Shown piece after piece: positions 1-7,999 of a DNA stretch of 30,099 nt. Made by a program: the position numbers and the translations under genes. The notes beneath the pieces are model-generated. The model did no database searches. It saw nothing but the letters and a program-made list of their open reading frames with translations, and had not been told where the DNA came from. Each line of letters opens with the position of its first letter. Position 1 is the first letter of the stretch. This DNA is from JBEKJU01 sp050011095 (GTDB lineage: Bacteria > Desulfobacterota > Syntrophorhabdia > Syntrophorhabdales > WCHB1-27), in assembly GCA_050011095.1 (NCBI GenBank), contig JBEKJU010000009.1:1-30099 (forward strand). Direction: 5' to 3'.

Positions 1-600
1 TGCGTCGTCAAGCATGGTCAGGGATTTGCTGCAGACGACGCTCTTGGCCACCGTTGGGGTGCGGCTGATGAGCGTGAATAATTTCAGGTAGAAAGAGATG
101 TCCGGCCGTTTTGCGACGACGACCTTCATCTGGTCATGGAGCTTCGCGCAATAGGGACACCCAGGATCGGTGAAGACGATGATCCTTGTGGGTGCGTCCA
201 CCCTTCCTATCACCAGCGCATCCTTGAGGGAAAGCCCGGACACATCGATCTTCCGGTCCTTATTGAGCGCCTCGGTCTTCTCCTTGGTGACGTCCTTCCG
301 CGCCGCATAATCGAAAAAGGGTCCGGGGGTGATGAGTTTCTTCGCGAAGTCGACGTAGAGGACGAGCCGGTGACCCTTGTTTTCCAGGTCTACCTCCCAT
401 AATCCCTTGACAGGGCCCATGCCGATACTCAGCACCTTTGCCTCCGGCATGTCGATCTTCGCCAGGATGCCTTTCGCCTCGCTTTCCGAGAGTTTGTGAC
501 AGACGGCGCAATTCTGGCCGCCCTCCTTGAAGGCGTTGCCGGGAACAGTGAAAACGAGTGCTACCGTGAGGACAAGAAGTCCTCCCATGAATGACTTCAC
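1..600 (-). CDS. DsbC-like periplasmic thiol:disulfide isomerase with a CxxCH motif (partial)
   Basis: The gene runs off the left edge; 200 codons are visible from a GTG start at 600. An in-frame ATG at 588 is an alternative, but GGAGG at 606-610 sits five bases before the GTG and favours it. Residues 1-23 form a signal peptide (basic start, hydrophobic core, GNA cleavage box), so the product is exported. Residues 145-151 carry the thioredoxin-fold active site, Cys148-Pro-Tyr-Cys151. The preceding residues, about 40-130, resemble the DsbC/DsbG dimerisation and linker part. Family role: isomerising or reducing wrong disulfides in the periplasm. The oddity is Cys31-x2-Cys34-His35 just after the signal peptide, which is a c-type haem attachment motif. 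It might instead be a redox or metal pair. It is last in a leftward cluster after a NusG-like gene, whose stop lies 28 bases upstream. Confidence 0.82.
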   Translation of the reverse strand, partial: MKSFMGGLLVLTVALVFTVPGNAFKEGGQNCAVCHKLSESEAKGILAKIDMPEAKVLSIGMGPVKGLWEVDLENKGHRLVLYVDFAKKLITPGPFFDYAARKDVTKEKTEALNKDRKIDVSGLSLKDALVIGRVDAPTRIIVFTDPGCPYCAKLHDQMKVVVAKRPDISFYLKLFTLISRTPTVAKSVVCSKSLTMLDDA

Positions 601-628
601 AAGAACCTCCTTTTTCGGTGGGCAGCCA

Positions 629-1123
629 TCATGGGACTGCGATCAGGTCGCTGTCAATGACCATCTTCGCGTAGAAATTGATGCCTTCGAGGAGGATCAT
701 GGCCCTTTCCTCCCCCTCCAGCTCCCTTTCGAAAATCCCGCCCAGCCCCTTGAAAGGCCCATCCGTGATAAAGACCTTCTCTCCTTTTCTGAACCTCTTC
801 TTCTCGATGCGCGCCACGCCGTCCACGAGCTTGCCCCTGATAAAGTCGATGAACTCTTCCTGCAGGGGAACCATTTTCCCGCCGAACGTGACGATCTTGT
901 TGACGCCCCTCGCATACTTGACCATGTGATAGTCGTCGACAGGGTGGAATTTCGCGAATATATAGTTCGGAAACATCGGCTCGACGACATCGGCGAAGCG
1001 ATCCTCCCGGTACTTCCTCACCTTGAGCTTCGGGTTCAGCACGTCGTAGCCGGCGCTCCCGAGGTTATGGGATGCGCGATTCTCGTTCTTCGGCTTCGTG
1101 TTCACCACAAACCATTGTCTCAT
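629..1123 (-). CDS. NusG-like (NusG/RfaH family) transcription elongation factor
   Basis: The 164-residue product has an N-terminal NGN domain (about residues 3-100, including the conserved MFPNYIF segment at 50-56) and a C-terminal KOW domain (about 112-135, KGEKVFITDGPFKG). NusG-family proteins bind RNA polymerase and change pausing or termination; RfaH- and LoaP-like paralogues act on particular operons. The start at 1123 is chosen because AAAGG lies six bases upstream; a TTG two codons earlier would touch that ribosome site. The gene is not in the ribosomal secE-nusG-rplK neighbourhood, so it is probably a specialised paralogue rather than housekeeping NusG. It lies 29 bases after the methyltransferase gene and directly before the DsbC-like gene. 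Its targets cannot be told from the sequence. Confidence 0.85.
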   Translation of the reverse strand: MRQWFVVNTKPKNENRASHNLGSAGYDVLNPKLKVRKYREDRFADVVEPMFPNYIFAKFHPVDDYHMVKYARGVNKIVTFGGKMVPLQEEFIDFIRGKLVDGVARIEKKRFRKGEKVFITDGPFKGLGGIFERELEGEERAMILLEGINFYAKMVIDSDLIAVP

Positions 1124-1152
1124 AACCAACCTTTGTCGCTGTTCGAGGGCGC

Positions 1153-1677
1153 TTAAGAGAAAGCCACCGACTTCCGCAAGTCCCGGGGGTCTATGCCTTC
1201 CATCGAGAGGAGCTTCACCTTCGTGTCGAGTCCTATCGAGAAGCCGCCGAGGGTGCCGTCGCTTCTGATGATGCGATGGCAGGGTATGACAAGGGGAATG
1301 GGGTTTCTCCTCAATGCCTGGCCCACTGCCCGCGCGGCATGTGGGTGGCCCAGGCGCCCAGCGATCGTTCCGTACGACGCGAGGCCGCCGTAAGGGACCT
1401 TCCTGGTTTCCCGGAGCACCTGCCTCGTGAAGGCCTTATACCCGAAAAGATCGAGGGGGATATCAAACTCCACCTGCTCTCCTTCGAGGTATTGGCGAAG
1501 GAGTCGCGCGACCGCTTCGAAGTGACGGGGCTCCTCAAGGGCCTCCGGGAATTCCGCGATGACCTGCCTGCGTGCATCCGCAGGGCCGGATGGGACCAGA
1601 TCGAGCCGCCACAGAAGGCTCTGCCGGGCAAAGAGCACGATGCTTCCAAGATCGGATTCGAGGAGGCTAAATTTCAC
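1153..1677 (-). CDS. ogt: Methylated-DNA--protein-cysteine S-methyltransferase
   Basis: This 174-residue suicide DNA-repair enzyme transfers the alkyl group from O6-alkylguanine (or O4-alkylthymine) to its own cysteine. The diagnostic PCHRII motif is at residues 132-137, with Cys133 as the acceptor. The preceding winged-helix DNA-binding part carries RAVGQALRRNP (about 116-126), the usual arginine-finger and recognition-helix region. The N-terminal 75 residues are the weakly conserved ribonuclease-H-like domain. The length matches Ogt/MGMT proteins, and no AraC-like Ada domain is attached. The start is a GTG at 1677 without a strong ribosome site. It is first of a leftward cluster and divergent from the hydrolase gene at 1746. 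Confidence 0.92.
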   Translation of the reverse strand: MKFSLLESDLGSIVLFARQSLLWRLDLVPSGPADARRQVIAEFPEALEEPRHFEAVARLLRQYLEGEQVEFDIPLDLFGYKAFTRQVLRETRKVPYGGLASYGTIAGRLGHPHAARAVGQALRRNPIPLVIPCHRIIRSDGTLGGFSIGLDTKVKLLSMEGIDPRDLRKSVAFS

Positions 1678-1691
1678 CGTTCAACACCAAA

Positions 1692-1721
1692 TTGACATAC
1701 CCCGGTCCGAAAACATAGAAT
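1692..1721 (+). promoter_or_regulatory. Sigma70-type promoter for the MBL-fold hydrolase
   Basis: TTGACA at 1692-1697 and TAGAAT at 1716-1721 are separated by 18 bases. The -35 is perfect and the -10 matches five of six positions. Transcription would start near 1728, about 18 bases before the ATG at 1746, leaving room for the GGAGCGGGG ribosome site. Confidence 0.6.
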
Positions 1722-1745
1722 TAGGATAACATAAACGGAGCGGGG

Positions 1746-2510
1746 ATGGAAGGTTTTATCAGGTTTATCGGGACAGGCGGGGCCAGGGTGGTGGCGTCGA
1801 GCCAGGTACGGTCAACAGGCGGCCTCTGGCTCGGGTACCGGGGTACGAACGTCTATATCGACCCCGGGCCGGGGGCGCTCGTGAGGCTCCATGACGCCGG
1901 GGATCACCTTCGGCCGGCCGATCTTGACGGCATCATCCTCACCCACAAGCACCTCGATCATGCGAATGACGTCAATATCATGATCGAGGCCATGGCGCAG
2001 GCCGGTCGCGCGAAAAAGGGCGTCCTTTTTTGCACCGGCGACGCAATCGGGGAGGATGGCGTCGTCTTCAGGTATGTGAGGAAGTACCTGGAGGAGATCG
2101 AGCTCCTCAGGGAGAAAGGCGAATACAGGGTGAAAAACATCACCTTTTCCGTCCCTGTGCGGCACGTACACTCGGTCGAGGCCTACGGACTGATCTTCCA
2201 TCTCAACAAAACGATCGGGTTGATCGCCGACACACGGTTCTTCGACGAGCTTCCCGACTGCTATCCGGTGGACATCCTGATCGCCAACGTGCTGAGGGTG
2301 GAGCCCATCGGGAAGGAGGACCCCATCGATCACCTTTCGGTCGCCGATTTCAGGCGGATCATCACCCGGATAAGGCCCGAGGTCTCCATCATGACCCACT
2401 TCGGCGCGACCATGATAAAGGATAACCCCGATCTGATCGCGGAGGCGCTGAGGGCGGAGACGGGACTCGATGTGAAGGCGGCCCATGACGGCATGGTGTG
2501 GGACTTTTAA
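1746..2510 (+). CDS. MBL-fold metal-dependent hydrolase (RNase Z-like)
   Basis: This is a 254-residue metallo-beta-lactamase-fold protein. The metal signature HKHLDH is at residues 67-72 (His67, His69, Asp71, His72). Further expected ligands are His142 (HVHSVE), Asp162 (IADT) and a late His218 (MTHFG). The N-terminal FIGTGGAR and the YIDPGPG segment around 37-43 resemble the RNase Z/PhnP branch rather than beta-lactamases. Proteins of this branch act on phosphodiesters such as tRNA 3' trailers or cyclic phosphates, but the long RNase Z exosite arm is not evident, so the substrate is unknown. AGCGGGG precedes the start. The protein is cytoplasmic, with no signal peptide. It converges on the histidine kinase gene across a 165-base gap. 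Confidence 0.85.
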   Translation: MEGFIRFIGTGGARVVASSQVRSTGGLWLGYRGTNVYIDPGPGALVRLHDAGDHLRPADLDGIILTHKHLDHANDVNIMIEAMAQAGRAKKGVLFCTGDAIGEDGVVFRYVRKYLEEIELLREKGEYRVKNITFSVPVRHVHSVEAYGLIFHLNKTIGLIADTRFFDELPDCYPVDILIANVLRVEPIGKEDPIDHLSVADFRRIITRIRPEVSIMTHFGATMIKDNPDLIAEALRAETGLDVKAAHDGMVWDF

Positions 2511-2675
2511 TGCTGCTATGGGCTCGGAAGGAAATAAATGAGTCAGATGGCGAAGGATTTTTGGCCGATCGGCGAGGCGCGGAAAGGCCAAATGTACTGG
2601 ATTACATGACCTTTTCGCAACGAAGCGGGCGGACAAAAAGACGAGCCAGATGGCCCATTTATTTTCTGACGAGCC

Positions 2676-3575
2676 CTATGTCCCTTCCGACGATGCGCCG
2701 CCCGCGAGGGGGAGGACGATGCGGAACGTGCTGCCCCCGCCGACGACGGTCTCCACCTCAATCCTGCCGCTGTTTGCTTCGACCAGTTTTTTCGTCAGGG
2801 AGAGCCCCAGGCCCGTGCCGCTTGACCTGTCCTTGGTGGTGAAGAAGGGGTCGAAGATCTTCTCGATGTTCTCGGGCGCTATGCCCGTTCCCCTGTCGGT
2901 CACCGAGACCCAGACATAGTCGGGCCCCCTCACCCCGGTGCGAATGATGATCGGTCCCCCCTCGGGCATGGCCTGGGCCGCATTCATCATGATATTGACG
3001 AGCGCCTGCTGCAGGTGTATCCTGTCCGCGTACACCTTCGGCAGTTCATCCCCTTTTTCAACGGTAAGATCAACATTCTTGAACTTTGTCAGGTGGTGTT
3101 CGGTGAAGAGGATCGTGTCCTCCACCATGCGATTCAGGTCGAGGTACTCCCTTTCCGGCCCCGACATGTGGGAATAATCAAGGAGGCGCATCAGGACAGT
3201 TGACAACCTCTGCGATTCCTTCTCGATGAAGCCGGAATAGTCCTGTATCTTTTTCAGATCGGAACAGTCCTGGATCCGCTTCGCGAACCCCTGTATGGAG
3301 ATGAGGGGATTCTTTATTTCGTGGGCGATGGAGGCCGCGAGCTCACCGAGGGAAGAGAGGCGATTGGCGCGGGTGAGCACTTCGTCGAAGCTTCTGATCC
3401 TGGCATCCCTTTCCTTGATCTCCCGTATCTTTTCCTTCAGGGCGGCATAGACATCATTCAGCTCTTTAAGATTAGTGAGGAGGAGTTCCTCCCTGGCGGA
3501 CGCCAAACCTGTCGCATCCTCAAGCTGTATCTCGCACTCGCCGAGCTTCCTTTCTATGTTTTCACCCTTTTCCAT
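2676..3575 (-). CDS. Soluble sensor histidine kinase (HisKA-HATPase)
   Basis: The 299-residue kinase has no membrane segment. Residues 1-65 are a charged coiled coil. HisKA follows, with phospho-acceptor His85 in SIAHEIKNP. HATPase_c spans about 185-295, with an N box around Asn194/Asn198, a G1 box at Asp227-x-Gly-x-Gly, DPFFTTK at 242-248 and GTGLGL at 253-258. The kinase half is complete but has no sensor domain of its own. The V4R protein encoded six bases upstream is the obvious candidate for sensing, which is inference from position. No response regulator gene is adjacent. GAGGGA lies just before the ATG. It is the last gene of a three-gene leftward cluster. Confidence 0.9.
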   Translation of the reverse strand: MEKGENIERKLGECEIQLEDATGLASAREELLLTNLKELNDVYAALKEKIREIKERDARIRSFDEVLTRANRLSSLGELAASIAHEIKNPLISIQGFAKRIQDCSDLKKIQDYSGFIEKESQRLSTVLMRLLDYSHMSGPEREYLDLNRMVEDTILFTEHHLTKFKNVDLTVEKGDELPKVYADRIHLQQALVNIMMNAAQAMPEGGPIIIRTGVRGPDYVWVSVTDRGTGIAPENIEKIFDPFFTTKDRSSGTGLGLSLTKKLVEANSGRIEVETVVGGGSTFRIVLPLAGGASSEGT

Positions 3576-3581
3576 CGTCCC

Positions 3582-4031
3582 TCAATAGAGCACGACATCG
3601 AAGGCGCAATACGTGCTGCCCGCCGACCAACTCGCTACCTGGGTCGACCTGGCCTTCTTGCCGTATACCTTCTCAAGGAGACCGGCGATGATGCCGCTCT
3701 CCATGTCACAGAACATCTCACCCGTGAAGGGAAAGCCCGCGCACGTGATGCATTCGTAAAGTTTCACCGTGACGTGGTCCTCGTCCGCGACCTCGATTTC
3801 CGGTATGCCTATCCGTAATTCCCGTATGGTCTTCTTGAAATCCTCCACCGTCTTCGCGTTCAGCATGTTTCCCACCGACTTCCCCATGATGTAGAGCGTG
3901 TGCCCCGAGGCCTCGCCGAGGAGGCTCCGCATGCCTATGATCCTCAGAATCCTGAAAAGGGTGAGGGGAACATCCTCGCCGAGCAAGGGCCGAGCGATGC
4001 CGCGAATGTCCTGCAGCGTGTACTCTCTCAT
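3582..4031 (-). CDS. V4R (4-vinyl reductase-type) domain protein
   Basis: The 149-residue protein resembles the V4R fold, a small-molecule-binding domain found in aromatic-sensing regulators (XylR/DmpR type), the bacteriochlorophyll protein BchJ and archaeal 'hydrocarbon-binding' proteins. Supporting features are the central LGEASGHTLYIMGKSVG stretch (38-54) and the C-terminal ECITCAGFP at 93-101, followed by Cys108 and Cys142. Four cysteines (94, 97, 108, 142) could bind a metal, as some V4R domains do. The ATG overlaps the TGA of the upstream phosphatase gene (ATGA at 4028-4031), and the kinase gene starts six bases after its stop, so the three should be translationally linked. Likely role: a ligand sensor feeding the kinase. 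The ligand is unknown. Confidence 0.75.
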   Translation of the reverse strand: MREYTLQDIRGIARPLLGEDVPLTLFRILRIIGMRSLLGEASGHTLYIMGKSVGNMLNAKTVEDFKKTIRELRIGIPEIEVADEDHVTVKLYECITCAGFPFTGEMFCDMESGIIAGLLEKVYGKKARSTQVASWSAGSTYCAFDVVLY

Positions 4032-4807
4032 GCCCCACCCTCCTTGAGTATACGCACCATGTCTCCATGGATCAGGCCGTTTGAGGCGATTACCTGCCCC
4101 CTGTAGACATCGAAGGGCCCTCCCCCGAGACCGGTCACAAGGCCGCCCGCCTCCGTCACGATGAGCGCCCCCGCCGCCATATCCCAGGAGCTCAGGTTCA
4201 ACTCCCAGAACCCGTCGAACCGGCCGGCGGCCACGTAAGAGAAGTTGAGCGCCGCCGACCCGTCCCGCCTCACCGCCTGGGCGTGATGGAGAAAGTCGAC
4301 GAAATGGTTGATGTTGTTTTTCTTGTTCGTGTCGAGGTCATAGGGAAACCCGGTGACGAGGAGTGATTGTTTCATCTCGGTGGTCGCGGAGACGGCGAGC
4401 CTTTGGCCGTTCAGATAGGACCCCTTTCCGGCCTCTCCGAAGAAAAGCTCGTCGAATATGGGGTTATAGACAACGCCGCAGACTACCTGCCCCCCTACCT
4501 CGTAGGCCACGGACGTACAGAAGAAGGGATAACCGTGGGCATAGTTCGTCGTTCCGTCGATGGGGTCGATGATCCACCTGTTCCTGGACCCGTCAAATAC
4601 GTTCTTCTGCTCCTCGGCGATGATATGATCGTCCGGAAAGCGCTTCGAGATGAGGGCTATGATGCGCTCCTGGCATTCGAGGTCCACGTCGGTGACGATA
4701 TTGATCTCGCCCTTGTGGTAGATCGAATGTCTTTCCTGATAACGCCTCTTCTGTATCCTGCCGGATTCAAAAGCCAGCTCTACGGCAAATTCCAGCACCC
4801 TGTCCAT
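4028..4807 (-). CDS. Inositol monophosphatase family protein
   Basis: This is a 259-residue Mg2+-dependent sugar/inositol phosphatase of the IMPase (SuhB) family. Visible motifs are Glu66 (IAEEQ), the metal-binding DPIDGTTNY at 81-89 (Asp81, Asp84) and WDMAAG at 208-213, where Asp209 is the third metal and nucleophile-activating residue. The reading frame extends 35 codons further upstream, but that part does not resemble the family. The ATG at 4807 gives the normal length and the usual N-terminus (MDRVLEFAVELAFESG). Possible substrates include inositol-1-phosphate, histidinol phosphate and fructose-1,6-bisphosphate; sequence alone does not choose. It is first of the cluster with the V4R and kinase genes, overlapping the former by ATGA. 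Confidence 0.88.
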   Translation of the reverse strand: MDRVLEFAVELAFESGRIQKRRYQERHSIYHKGEINIVTDVDLECQERIIALISKRFPDDHIIAEEQKNVFDGSRNRWIIDPIDGTTNYAHGYPFFCTSVAYEVGGQVVCGVVYNPIFDELFFGEAGKGSYLNGQRLAVSATTEMKQSLLVTGFPYDLDTNKKNNINHFVDFLHHAQAVRRDGSAALNFSYVAAGRFDGFWELNLSSWDMAAGALIVTEAGGLVTGLGGGPFDVYRGQVIASNGLIHGDMVRILKEGGA

Positions 4808-4876
4808 GACACCTATATGATATGAATATATTCCCCGTTTTGCAAGCCCGCACACCGGTTGCCGGTGGGGCGGCAT

Positions 4877-4905
4877 TTGATTCTCCCGACACGATATGGT
4901 ACAAC
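4877..4905 (+). promoter_or_regulatory. Possible promoter for the radical SAM operon, leaderless
   Basis: TTGATT (4877-4882) and TACAAC (4900-4905) are 17 bases apart, each with four of six consensus matches. The predicted start falls at about 4911, the A of the preferred ATG, and no Shine-Dalgarno sequence is visible. If real, the transcript would be leaderless. This is a weak match and needs 5'-end mapping. Confidence 0.3.
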
Positions 4906-4910
4906 TAACC

Positions 4911-6611
4911 ATGCTCGACCTCGTATTGCTCCACCCACCGAGCGTCTATGATTTCCGCAAGGTGTCGATCCTGCACGGGCCCATAAGCGACGTCATCCCT
5001 TCCACACCCATCTTCGAGATGTATCCCATCGGGTTCGCGAGCCTTTCGGAATACCTGGAGCGCTTCGGCTTCAAGGTGCGGATCATCAACCTGGCATACA
5101 AGATGCTCAAGAGCAAGGCATACGACCCCGAGAATGAGATAAGGCGCATAAAGACGAGGGCATTTGGCATAGACCTCCACTGGATGCCCCATATCCAGGG
5201 GGCGCTCGCCGTCTCCGAACTCGTGAAAAAACACCACCCGGACACGCCCGTCATCTTCGGCGGGCTGTCATCCACCTATTTTCACAAGGAGCTGCTCGAA
5301 CGCTACCACACGGTCGATTTTGTCGTGCGGGGCGATTCCACGGAGGAGCCCCTGCGGTTCCTCATGGGCGCCATTCGGAAGGGGGGGGCTTTTTACGACG
5401 TTCCGAACCTCACGTGGAGGGACAAGGAAAGGGTCGTCGCGAACCCCCTGACGTTCGTGCCCGAGGATCTCGACTACAGCCGCACGGATTACCGGCACAT
5501 CATGAGAAAGGTGATGAGATACAGGGACTTTGCCGGTTACGTCCCCTTCGTCAACTGGCCCAGGTATCCCATTACGGCGATCTTCACGTGCAGGGGCTGC
5601 ACGTACAACTGCAAGACCTGCGGGGGCTCCCACTTCGCCTTCAAGAACATGACGGGCCGGAAGAGGGCGGCCTTCAAATCTCCGGAGCTTCTCGTGAAGG
5701 AGATCAGGGAAGTCGCGTCTCACCTCAAGGGACCGATCTTCCTCATAGGCGACCTTTTTCAGAACGGGCCCGAGTACGGCGAGAAGTTGCTGTTTCTCCT
5801 GAAGAAGGAGCGGATAACGAACAGCTTCGTCTTTGAGTTCTTCACGCCGCCCCTCCCCGAGCATGTGTTGATGATCAGCGAGGCGGCCCGTAACTTCAAC
5901 GTCGAGCTTTCCCCCGAATCACATGACGAAACCGTGAGGCGCGCCTTCGGAAGGCCCTACTCGAACAAGGGCATGGAGAACCTGATCGAGACCCTGGTGC
6001 GACACGGGTGCGGGCGGATCGATCTCTTTTTCATGGTCGGCCTCCCCCATCAGGACTACCAATCGGTCATGAAGACGGCGGACTACTGCGACGGGCTTCT
6101 TGCGAACCTCGGAAAGTCCCGGGTGGTGACGCCTTTCATCTCGCCGCTGGCCCCCTTCGTCGACCCGGGCAGCATGGTCTTCGAATCCCCCCGGGAGCAC
6201 GGCTACAAACTCTTTTTCAGGGATGCCGAGTCCCACAGACAGGCCATGCTGCAGCCGGGCTGGAAATATTTTCTCAACTATGAGACGGAATGGATGAACC
6301 GCGACGAGATCGTTGACAGCACATATCACGCCGCCCTCTCCCTGAACAAGGTGAAGATGGCCCACGGCCTGATTTCGAAAAACACCTTTCAGGAGGTGGA
6401 GAAGCGGATACGCTTTTCGCTGGAGGCGGTCGGCGAGATCGACCGCGCCATGGGGATGGACGGCCCGCACAGGGAGAAAAGGATTGCGGAGCTGCGAATC
6501 GACATGGAGAAAAATATCAGCACCATAGGGGAGAAGAAAGAGCTTGAGTGGCCGACGGGCATCTTGAGAATGAATTTGTTCAATATCATCAAGACATTGA
6601 CCGGGCGATGA
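4911..6611 (+). CDS. B12-binding-type radical SAM protein (TIGR04190-like)
   Basis: The 566-residue protein has an N-terminal cobalamin-binding-type Rossmann domain (about 1-150, opening MLDLVLLHPP and with FGGLSSTY near 116-123). A radical SAM barrel follows, with its iron-sulfur cysteines in CTYNCKTC (Cys230, Cys234, Cys237 in this numbering) and an extra Cys227 just before. The cluster binds S-adenosylmethionine and generates a 5'-deoxyadenosyl radical. Members of this class methylate or rearrange unreactive carbons in lipids, hopanoids, cofactors and peptides. The substrate here is not deducible, although the C-terminal 150 residues look like the distinct helical tail of this subgroup. 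A start at 4896 is possible, but 4911 gives the canonical N-terminus. Its TGA overlaps the selA ATG, implying coupled translation. Confidence 0.85.
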   Translation: MLDLVLLHPPSVYDFRKVSILHGPISDVIPSTPIFEMYPIGFASLSEYLERFGFKVRIINLAYKMLKSKAYDPENEIRRIKTRAFGIDLHWMPHIQGALAVSELVKKHHPDTPVIFGGLSSTYFHKELLERYHTVDFVVRGDSTEEPLRFLMGAIRKGGAFYDVPNLTWRDKERVVANPLTFVPEDLDYSRTDYRHIMRKVMRYRDFAGYVPFVNWPRYPITAIFTCRGCTYNCKTCGGSHFAFKNMTGRKRAAFKSPELLVKEIREVASHLKGPIFLIGDLFQNGPEYGEKLLFLLKKERITNSFVFEFFTPPLPEHVLMISEAARNFNVELSPESHDETVRRAFGRPYSNKGMENLIETLVRHGCGRIDLFFMVGLPHQDYQSVMKTADYCDGLLANLGKSRVVTPFISPLAPFVDPGSMVFESPREHGYKLFFRDAESHRQAMLQPGWKYFLNYETEWMNRDEIVDSTYHAALSLNKVKMAHGLISKNTFQEVEKRIRFSLEAVGEIDRAMGMDGPHREKRIAELRIDMEKNISTIGEKKELEWPTGILRMNLFNIIKTLTGR

Positions 6612-7999
6612 AAGACCTGCTCAGAAAGATACCGAAGGTCGACGACATCCTCAGGGACGACCGCTGGCGCGCCCTGTGCGGTGGTTTTCCCGAGGCCTGC
6701 GCAAAGGACCACCTGAGGGATGTCCTGAACGAGCTGCGGGCCGCCATCAGGGAAGGCGGGACGACCGATCTCCCCCCGGTGGAGACCATCATCGGGGAGA
6801 CGAGAAGGCGCACTGCTCAGTCCGTCCGGCCGGCCTTGAAAAAGGTGATAAACGGGACGGGCATCGTTATCCACACAAATCTCGGCAGGGCGCCCCTGGC
6901 CCGCCCGGCCGCCCTCCAACTCCTTGCCGTTGCCTCCGGTTATTCGAACATCGAATACGACCTGGACCGGGGCAAGAGGGGCGACCGCCACGGCCACTGC
7001 CTCGCCCTCCTCAAGAGGCTGACAGGGACCGAGGACGCCCTCGTTGTCAACAATAACGCCGCGGCGGTGTTGCTGGCGCTCAACACCCTTGCCGAGGGCA
7101 GGGAGGTCATCATAGGGCGGGGAGAGCTGATTGAGATAGGCGGTTCTTTCCGCATCCCCCGGGTCATGGAGAAGAGCGGGACGATCTTGCGGGAAGTGGG
7201 TACGACGAACAGGACGTTCAGGGAGGACTACGAGAGGGCCATCGACGAGAAGACGGCCCTCATCATGAAGGCCCATACGAGCAACTACAGGATCAGGGGG
7301 TTCGTCCACGAGACCACAAGCGCGGAACTGGCCACCCTTGCCGCCGCCCACCATATCCCCTTCTACTTCGACGCGGGCAGCGGTCTTTTGTCCGGCCCCG
7401 TCGGCCATATCGACGCGTCAGAGCCGTCCGTGAGGGAGGAGGTCGGAAGGTGCGATGTCATCTCCTTTAGCGGCGACAAGCTTCTCGGCGGCCCACAGGC
7501 CGGGATTATCCTCGGCAGGGCGCCGTTTATCGAAGCCATGAAGAAAAACCCCCTGACAAGGGCGCTCAGGCCCGACAAGCTCGTGCTCTCGGCGCTCGAG
7601 GCCACCCTCCTGCTCTACCTTGACGGGGACAGGGCAGGCAGGGAGATCCCCGTACTCCACATGCTCACGCAGGACCAAGGGCTGCTGAAAAGGAGGGCCG
7701 GCCGGGCTGCCCGAATGGTGCGGAAGGCATCGCCCGACGTCCTGGTCGAGGTCGTGCCCCTGGAGTCGGAGGTGGGCGGAGGGAGCCTTCCCGATGTCTC
7801 CCTGCCATCCTTCGGCATCTCGTTGCAGCCGTCTCTGATTTCCGTCGAAGAATTTGAACACCGGATGAGGCTCCTCGATATCCCTGTCATCGGAAGGATA
7901 GAGAAAGGCAGATTTCTCGTCGATATGCGGACCGTGCAGGAAGAGGATGAGGCCTATCTATCCTTTGCCATCCTGACGGCCCTCCAGCATGGAAGATAG
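6608..7999 (+). CDS. selA: L-seryl-tRNA(Sec) selenium transferase
   Basis: SelA is a pyridoxal-phosphate enzyme that converts seryl-tRNA(Sec) to selenocysteinyl-tRNA(Sec) using selenophosphate. The 463-residue length equals that of the E. coli enzyme. Visible signatures are the NGTGIVIHTNLGRAPL segment around 80-95, NNNAAAVLLAL near 150-160, and the cofactor lysine in SFSGDKLLGGPQAG (Lys291). The frame extends 20 codons upstream of 6608, but that part overlaps the radical SAM gene and lies outside the family. The ATG at 6608 overlaps the previous TGA. The gene implies that the organism makes selenoproteins. selB, selC and selD are not in the window, and I saw no clear in-frame UGA selenoprotein here. 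rluD begins 11 bases before its stop. Confidence 0.96.
   Translation: MKDLLRKIPKVDDILRDDRWRALCGGFPEACAKDHLRDVLNELRAAIREGGTTDLPPVETIIGETRRRTAQSVRPALKKVINGTGIVIHTNLGRAPLARPAALQLLAVASGYSNIEYDLDRGKRGDRHGHCLALLKRLTGTEDALVVNNNAAAVLLALNTLAEGREVIIGRGELIEIGGSFRIPRVMEKSGTILREVGTTNRTFREDYERAIDEKTALIMKAHTSNYRIRGFVHETTSAELATLAAAHHIPFYFDAGSGLLSGPVGHIDASEPSVREEVGRCDVISFSGDKLLGGPQAGIILGRAPFIEAMKKNPLTRALRPDKLVLSALEATLLLYLDGDRAGREIPVLHMLTQDQGLLKRRAGRAARMVRKASPDVLVEVVPLESEVGGGSLPDVSLPSFGISLQPSLISVEEFEHRMRLLDIPVIGRIEKGRFLVDMRTVQEEDEAYLSFAILTALQHGR

Noticed and set aside
527..1156. Long rightward open frame of 209 codons
   Set aside because: It lies opposite the NusG-like gene, has no recognisable motif or ribosome site, and is explained by GC-rich antisense frame bias.
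2560..2592. Inverted repeat TTTGGCC/GGCCAAA between convergent genes as a terminator
   Set aside because: The 19-base loop and absence of a T-run after the stem on either strand make intrinsic termination unconvincing.
1812..2636. Leftward 274-codon open frame over the MBL-fold gene
   Set aside because: It is a mirror of a gene with clear HxHxDH motifs; its protein is low-complexity in character and matches nothing.
4817..4845. Leftward promoter TTGCAA-N17-TATCAT for the phosphatase operon
   Set aside because: It would place the transcription start only about three bases before the ATG and remove the weak ribosome site, so it is not listed without 5'-end data.
6389..7408. Leftward 339-codon open frame over selA
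   Set aside because: Antisense shadow of selA; no domain and no ribosome site.
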